Below, piece by piece: positions 60,153 through 64,000 of a DNA stretch of 64,000 nucleotides (within the stretch, counting starts at the first letter, position 1; the number at the start of each line of letters is the position of its first letter). Origin of the DNA: Cyclobacterium roseum (GTDB taxonomy: Bacteria > Bacteroidota > Bacteroidia > Cytophagales > Cyclobacteriaceae); contig NZ_WNKF01000002.1 of assembly GCF_010119225.1 (NCBI RefSeq), positions 434,001 through 498,000 of the forward strand, written 5' to 3'. The notes beneath the pieces were generated by a model. That model did not search any database. It was not told the origin of the DNA and saw only the letters and a program-made list of their open reading frames with translations. Position numbers and translations under genes: made by a program.

Positions 60153-63039
60153 GGGCGTCAATATTGGCTCGACTGTATTTCTTTATCGTATCAATGATTT
60201 GTTGGATTTTTACGGGCTTGGTTAGGTAATCGTTCATGCCATTGGAAAGGGCAAGTTCCACATCCTCTTTAAATACACTGGCGGATAACCCCACAATGAT
60301 TACAGCTTTTCCATTTGCCAGGGTCCGGATTACTTTGGTAGCATCCATTCCGTTCATTCCCGGCATTTGGTTGTCCATAAATATCAAGTGGTATTGCTCT
60401 TCCTCGACACACTTGATCGCGTCCACGCCATTCATGGCCACATCCGGCTCGTAACCTAATTGTTCCAGCAGCATGACCATGAATTTAAGGTTGATGTCGT
60501 TATCCTCTACTATCAGAATCTTAAGTGGGAAATCTCCGGCAACTTTTTCAAAATCAACCACTTCTTTCTCAGCTTGAATGGCTCCATTCGATTCATTTTC
60601 TTCCCCTTCTATATTTGTGATAAGCGTAAAAGAAAAAGTAGCCCCTTCTCCCAATTCACTTTCAATCTGCAAAACTCCTCCCATCAATTCGATCAACTTA
60701 TTGGCAATGGCCAAACCTAATCCGGTACCCTTGTATTCTCCGTTTGAGGCTGCGCTTGCCTGGGTGAAAGGCTTCACCAATTCGGGTAATTTCTCCCGAT
60801 CAATTCCTACGCCGTTATCCTTTACTGCACAGTGCAGGATTAGGTTACTGGAAAATAACTTTTCGCCTTTTAGGAATACCGTGATTTCTCCTCCCTTAAG
60901 GGAATACTTCACCGCATTTCCAATGATGTTAAAAAATATTTGCGCCAATTTTTCCTTATCCAGTACGATGGCATCTGGAAGTGAGTCGTCTATGGACAAG
61001 TTGATATGGAGGGATTTTTCCCGTGCCATGCCGGTAAAAATATTGATAATTCGTTCCATCTCTGGTCTCAGTTTAAAAAGCACCGGGCTTAATTCCATTT
61101 TACCAGCCTCAATTTTGGAATAATCCAGAATATCATTTACAATATGTAGCAATGATTCTCCGGAATCACCAATAATCGAGAGCAACTCCTGTTGTTCCTC
61201 GGAGAGGGAAGTGTTGTACAGCAGGCCAGTGATTCCTAACAATCCGTTTAACGGCGTCCTTATTTCATGACTCATATTGGCTAAAAAATTCGATTTTTCC
61301 CGATTCGCTAATTCGGCCGCTTCTTTGGCCTCGCGGAGCCCCCTCTCCCATAGTTTATGCCCGGTGATGTCCCTTGCTACCGAAATCATTCGCTTCTCGT
61401 CCAGTTTGAAAAAACGTATTTCAAAATACCGCCTGCCAATATCAAGCAAAATATCCAATTCCTCGGTCTGCATCTTACCGGTAACCACCGCCTTGTTAAA
61501 CGCCCGCATGGCCCGTTCACCTGCTTCTCCGGAAAATAACTCACTCATATTTTTTCCGAGGGTTTTTTGTGGTGGTTGCAACAAAAGTTCCTCTTGCTGG
61601 ACGTAGTAATCTAAAAAATCCCCTTTGTTATTGTATATGAATATAATATCGGGCAAACTATCTAACACCGACCGCAGCCGGTTTTCACTTCGTATCAGCT
61701 CCTGATCGGCGATGTATTTATCATTAATATCCGTACAGATGCCCACCGCACCTGCAAACTTGCCGTCAGATTCAAAAAACAGTTTCTCGAAAATTTTAAC
61801 CCGTATCGAAACTCCCTGTTTCCGGTTAGAATGGGCCTCGAAATAGTAAAAGTCATCTTTCCTTTCGATGGCCTCTTTCTTGGTCAGTATAAATGAATCT
61901 GACTTATCGCTCACCCAATCTTCTAAAGCAAAGGTTTGGAATTCCTTCGGACTATAACCGAGGACTTCTTTGATATTGTCACTCACCTGGTATAACCTCA
62001 AGTCTTTATCCTGATAGTAGATAAACCCCCTGGACTGTTGCAAAAGCATGGTTTGTTGCCGTAATAACTGATCCAGATCCCTGGATTTTTTTTCCAATAA
62101 GTAATTGCTTTCACTCGTTATTTTAAAGAATCTTGCCAGGAAAAATACGACCAGTAGCAGCAATGCCAGGAGGGAGAGAAAAAGATGAAAATAGTTTCCA
62201 AAAACCCCCGAAACTACGGAGGATTTATTTTGTGTAAATACAAATGCAATTGGCTTCTCTAACTCCAGTCGAAATAAATTAAAAGGATATTGAATCAGTA
62301 AAGACTCCTGCCCCTCTGACCGCCCGCTCTCCAACAGGGCACCTTCGTATTCGCCTCTCAAACCTCCCTCAATTTCTCTCACCATGGCTTCTTGTAGCCC
62401 CTTTTCCAGTAGCACTGGGTCTCGCAGGGAATCATCAATCAACTGGTAAAAGCCTCCATCCAAAAATACCAATTTATTAGTATTGGGTCCCAGATAATAA
62501 TTGACCAGCTGCCGGGAAAAGTACTTTCCCAACTTAAGTTTTACCAACAGCGTCACCGTTCCTTTATCTGATTTGACCCTAAAACAATAACGGCAATCCC
62601 GATCTCCTATCGCGGTCGCTGTCTCTGTAACGGTAAAATAATTGGCATCCGAGACCTGGTATATTTTCCGTAGATCCCCCTTTTCAATAAACAAGGTATC
62701 TATCAGATTAATGTAATTATTCAATAAACGCCTTACCCTTGTTTCATCTACCGTGGATTTCATTCCGTTTGCTTCGGAAGGAAGCAATCTCTCCTGATTG
62801 TTTGCATAAAATATCAGGTCTTCATTTAGGTTATTGAACGTCCTCTGAACTTCATTAGCAGCCAGTTCCACTTGTTTGTTTAGAAACACTTTCCGGTTCT
62901 CTATCAGGTTCTTGGATAAAGAACGGTAAAAGAAAAAAGCCAAGGTCACCGTAAACAAAATGGCACCTATGCTAAGCCACCAAAACATTTTTGCCTCCCT
63001 CCGGTAACTATCCGTCCTGTTTTTCTTCCTACTAGTCAT
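60145..63039 (-). CDS. Hybrid sensor histidine kinase / response regulator
   Basis: 964 residues. Membrane segments at about 20-42 and 275-300 enclose an extracytoplasmic sensor (about 45-275, with CRYCFRVKSDKG). Two PAS domains follow (about 335-440, RGFIYYQDKD; about 455-565, LPDIIFIYNN), then HisKA with the His near 591 (MSHEIRTPLNGLLG), HATPase (DNGVGIDREKLPELV, GTGLGLAIANKLIELMGG) and a C-terminal receiver with Asp near 889 (LIFMDNQMPG). The phosphate should pass from His to the internal Asp and on to an unknown partner. It overlaps the upstream Cache lipoprotein gene by eight bases. Confidence 0.94.
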   Translation of the reverse strand: MTSRKKNRTDSYRREAKMFWWLSIGAILFTVTLAFFFYRSLSKNLIENRKVFLNKQVELAANEVQRTFNNLNEDLIFYANNQERLLPSEANGMKSTVDETRVRRLLNNYINLIDTLFIEKGDLRKIYQVSDANYFTVTETATAIGDRDCRYCFRVKSDKGTVTLLVKLKLGKYFSRQLVNYYLGPNTNKLVFLDGGFYQLIDDSLRDPVLLEKGLQEAMVREIEGGLRGEYEGALLESGRSEGQESLLIQYPFNLFRLELEKPIAFVFTQNKSSVVSGVFGNYFHLFLSLLALLLLVVFFLARFFKITSESNYLLEKKSRDLDQLLRQQTMLLQQSRGFIYYQDKDLRLYQVSDNIKEVLGYSPKEFQTFALEDWVSDKSDSFILTKKEAIERKDDFYYFEAHSNRKQGVSIRVKIFEKLFFESDGKFAGAVGICTDINDKYIADQELIRSENRLRSVLDSLPDIIFIYNNKGDFLDYYVQQEELLLQPPQKTLGKNMSELFSGEAGERAMRAFNKAVVTGKMQTEELDILLDIGRRYFEIRFFKLDEKRMISVARDITGHKLWERGLREAKEAAELANREKSNFLANMSHEIRTPLNGLLGITGLLYNTSLSEEQQELLSIIGDSGESLLHIVNDILDYSKIEAGKMELSPVLFKLRPEMERIINIFTGMAREKSLHINLSIDDSLPDAIVLDKEKLAQIFFNIIGNAVKYSLKGGEITVFLKGEKLFSSNLILHCAVKDNGVGIDREKLPELVKPFTQASAASNGEYKGTGLGLAIANKLIELMGGVLQIESELGEGATFSFTLITNIEGEENESNGAIQAEKEVVDFEKVAGDFPLKILIVEDNDINLKFMVMLLEQLGYEPDVAMNGVDAIKCVEEEQYHLIFMDNQMPGMNGMDATKVIRTLANGKAVIIVGLSASVFKEDVELALSNGMNDYLTKPVKIQQIIDTIKKYSRANIDAPK

Positions 63040-64000
63040 GGATATCCAATAAGTACCAGTCCATTAAGTTCATTCGCTTGCAATAGGCTTCAAACAGCCT
63101 CCCTCCCAATTCAAAACTATGGTAGTTTTCTTTTTCCAAAAGAAATTTAGAAGCCATTTGCCTTACCTCCTTGCTTTTGCTTTTATACAGATTAAAATTC
63201 TCCTTCCGGAAATTGTCTGATTGAATGGTCTGAATATAGGCGTGGTTTTTTAATGGTGGCATACTCAATGCTTCGATCGCTTCAGCCTTACCAGCAACGA
63301 TAGTACCCTGACTGTCTACAAGCATCAGCTTTTTATCTGACGTTTCCAGAAAGGCATTCATCAAGTCAAAAAGTGTAATATCGAAACCCAGCACCCCTTT
63401 TAACTCATTATCATGATAAACCGGATGAATGAGCGATAAAATCCACCCTCTCCCAACCGGATCAATGTAAACTTCCTCCACCCAAACTGCTTTCCTGTTG
63501 GGGTTTCGGGTTTCATCTGCCAGGTAATAAAAATTAAAGGCCGTTATATCTATTTCCGGATCAAGTGAGTTTAACAGGTCATAGGGAGGGTATAATCGAT
63601 TGAAATGGCTGGCCGCATTGAAATAAACCTGACATACTATTTTTCGTTTTTCCAAAACTTCTATAAAAGCACTATCCAATAACGCGGTGGTGTGAATTTC
63701 ACGAATAGCAAGTGGCTTATCTTCGGCCAGGATGGAAACAAAAACCGTACTTTCCTCTCCTGATTCGTTCTTATTATAAATAAAGCCCTTTTCGTCAGAA
63801 ATAAACTTGCTGTCGTCTCCGAGAGGAACCAGACTATCTGCTTTTTGAAATAAAAATGATGAATACTCAGCTAATGCTGAAATGTCCGCTTCCAAAGGAG
63901 TTAAATCCGCTTCCACCTTTCGTATCACAGAATCCAGCAATTGAAAATGCTGTTGATGTGCCTGTTTAGGATCTGATTGGCAGGCGGAAGAAAACAATAA
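63032..64000 (-). CDS. Cache-domain sensory lipoprotein (5' end outside window)
   Basis: At least 322 residues; the frame is open to the window edge, and LFSSACQSD near the edge is the lipobox, so only the first residues of the signal peptide are missing. The body resembles a dCache sensor: a long N-terminal helix (DSVIRKVEADLTPLEADISAL), then beta-rich parts with GRGWILSLIHPVYHDNELKGVLGFDITLFDLM and LMLVDSQGTIVAG. Cache domains bind small ligands outside the cytoplasm. It is coupled to the hybrid kinase gene by overlap, so it probably supplies the signal to that kinase as a separate ligand-binding subunit. Confidence 0.82.
   Translation of the reverse strand, partial: LLFSSACQSDPKQAHQQHFQLLDSVIRKVEADLTPLEADISALAEYSSFLFQKADSLVPLGDDSKFISDEKGFIYNKNESGEESTVFVSILAEDKPLAIREIHTTALLDSAFIEVLEKRKIVCQVYFNAASHFNRLYPPYDLLNSLDPEIDITAFNFYYLADETRNPNRKAVWVEEVYIDPVGRGWILSLIHPVYHDNELKGVLGFDITLFDLMNAFLETSDKKLMLVDSQGTIVAGKAEAIEALSMPPLKNHAYIQTIQSDNFRKENFNLYKSKSKEVRQMASKFLLEKENYHSFELGGRLFEAYCKRMNLMDWYLLDIHD

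Overview
This window looks like a chromosomal segment of a free-living Bacteroidota, most likely Cytophagales (Cyclobacteriaceae-like). The reasons are a SusC/SusD pair driven by an ECF sigma/FecR pair, a type IX secretion (T9SS) gliding-type C-terminal domain next to a PorP/SprF-like protein, hybrid and multi-PAS kinases, a SerB-SerA fusion, DUF983 and DUF4412 proteins, and promoters of the TTG-N19/20-TAnnTTTG type. I see no tRNA, rRNA, CRISPR array, insertion sequence or prophage.

Layout. 1-144: tail of a response regulator. 189-13436 (minus): a polysaccharide utilisation locus. Its ECF sigma factor and FecR-type anti-sigma factor are followed by SusC (with an STN domain), SusD, an unrecognised exported protein of probable toroid type, a heparinase II/III-like lyase and a GH42-like hydrolase. 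A plus-strand terminator in the susC leader points to an antisense RNA. 13566-14450: lipid kinase. 14804-24813 (minus): a 2995-residue surface adhesin with nine near-identical 79-residue repeats and a T9SS type-B C-terminus, overlapping a PorP/SprF-like gene. 25168-26403: membrane-bound AraC-type regulator.

26596-37523 (minus): a tightly packed signalling operon. It holds a giant soluble multi-PAS histidine kinase broken by a one-base frameshift in a 6-base homopolymer, two more kinases, a stand-alone receiver, and a receiver-HisKA protein with no ATPase domain. 37785-43965 (minus): TetR regulator, ABC exporter with a degenerate ATPase, HlyD adaptor, TolC channel and App1-type phosphatase. 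44108-44704: two small conserved proteins.

44968-60152 (plus) is mixed. It has the SerB-SerA fusion, a DinB protein, and a sigma factor / membrane anti-sigma-like TPR protein / periplasmic TPR-CHAT protease operon. A lipoprotein and an outer-membrane barrel follow. Next come a minus-strand structured RNA gene, a universal stress protein, a DUF4412 protein, dihydrofolate reductase, CinA and a lipoyl E2 acyltransferase. 60145-64000 (minus): a hybrid sensor kinase and a Cache-type lipoprotein that runs off the window.

The most interesting items are the sigma/anti-sigma/CHAT operon, the minus-strand RNA with paired ends, the antisense RNA candidate in the PUL, and the homopolymer frameshift in the giant kinase.
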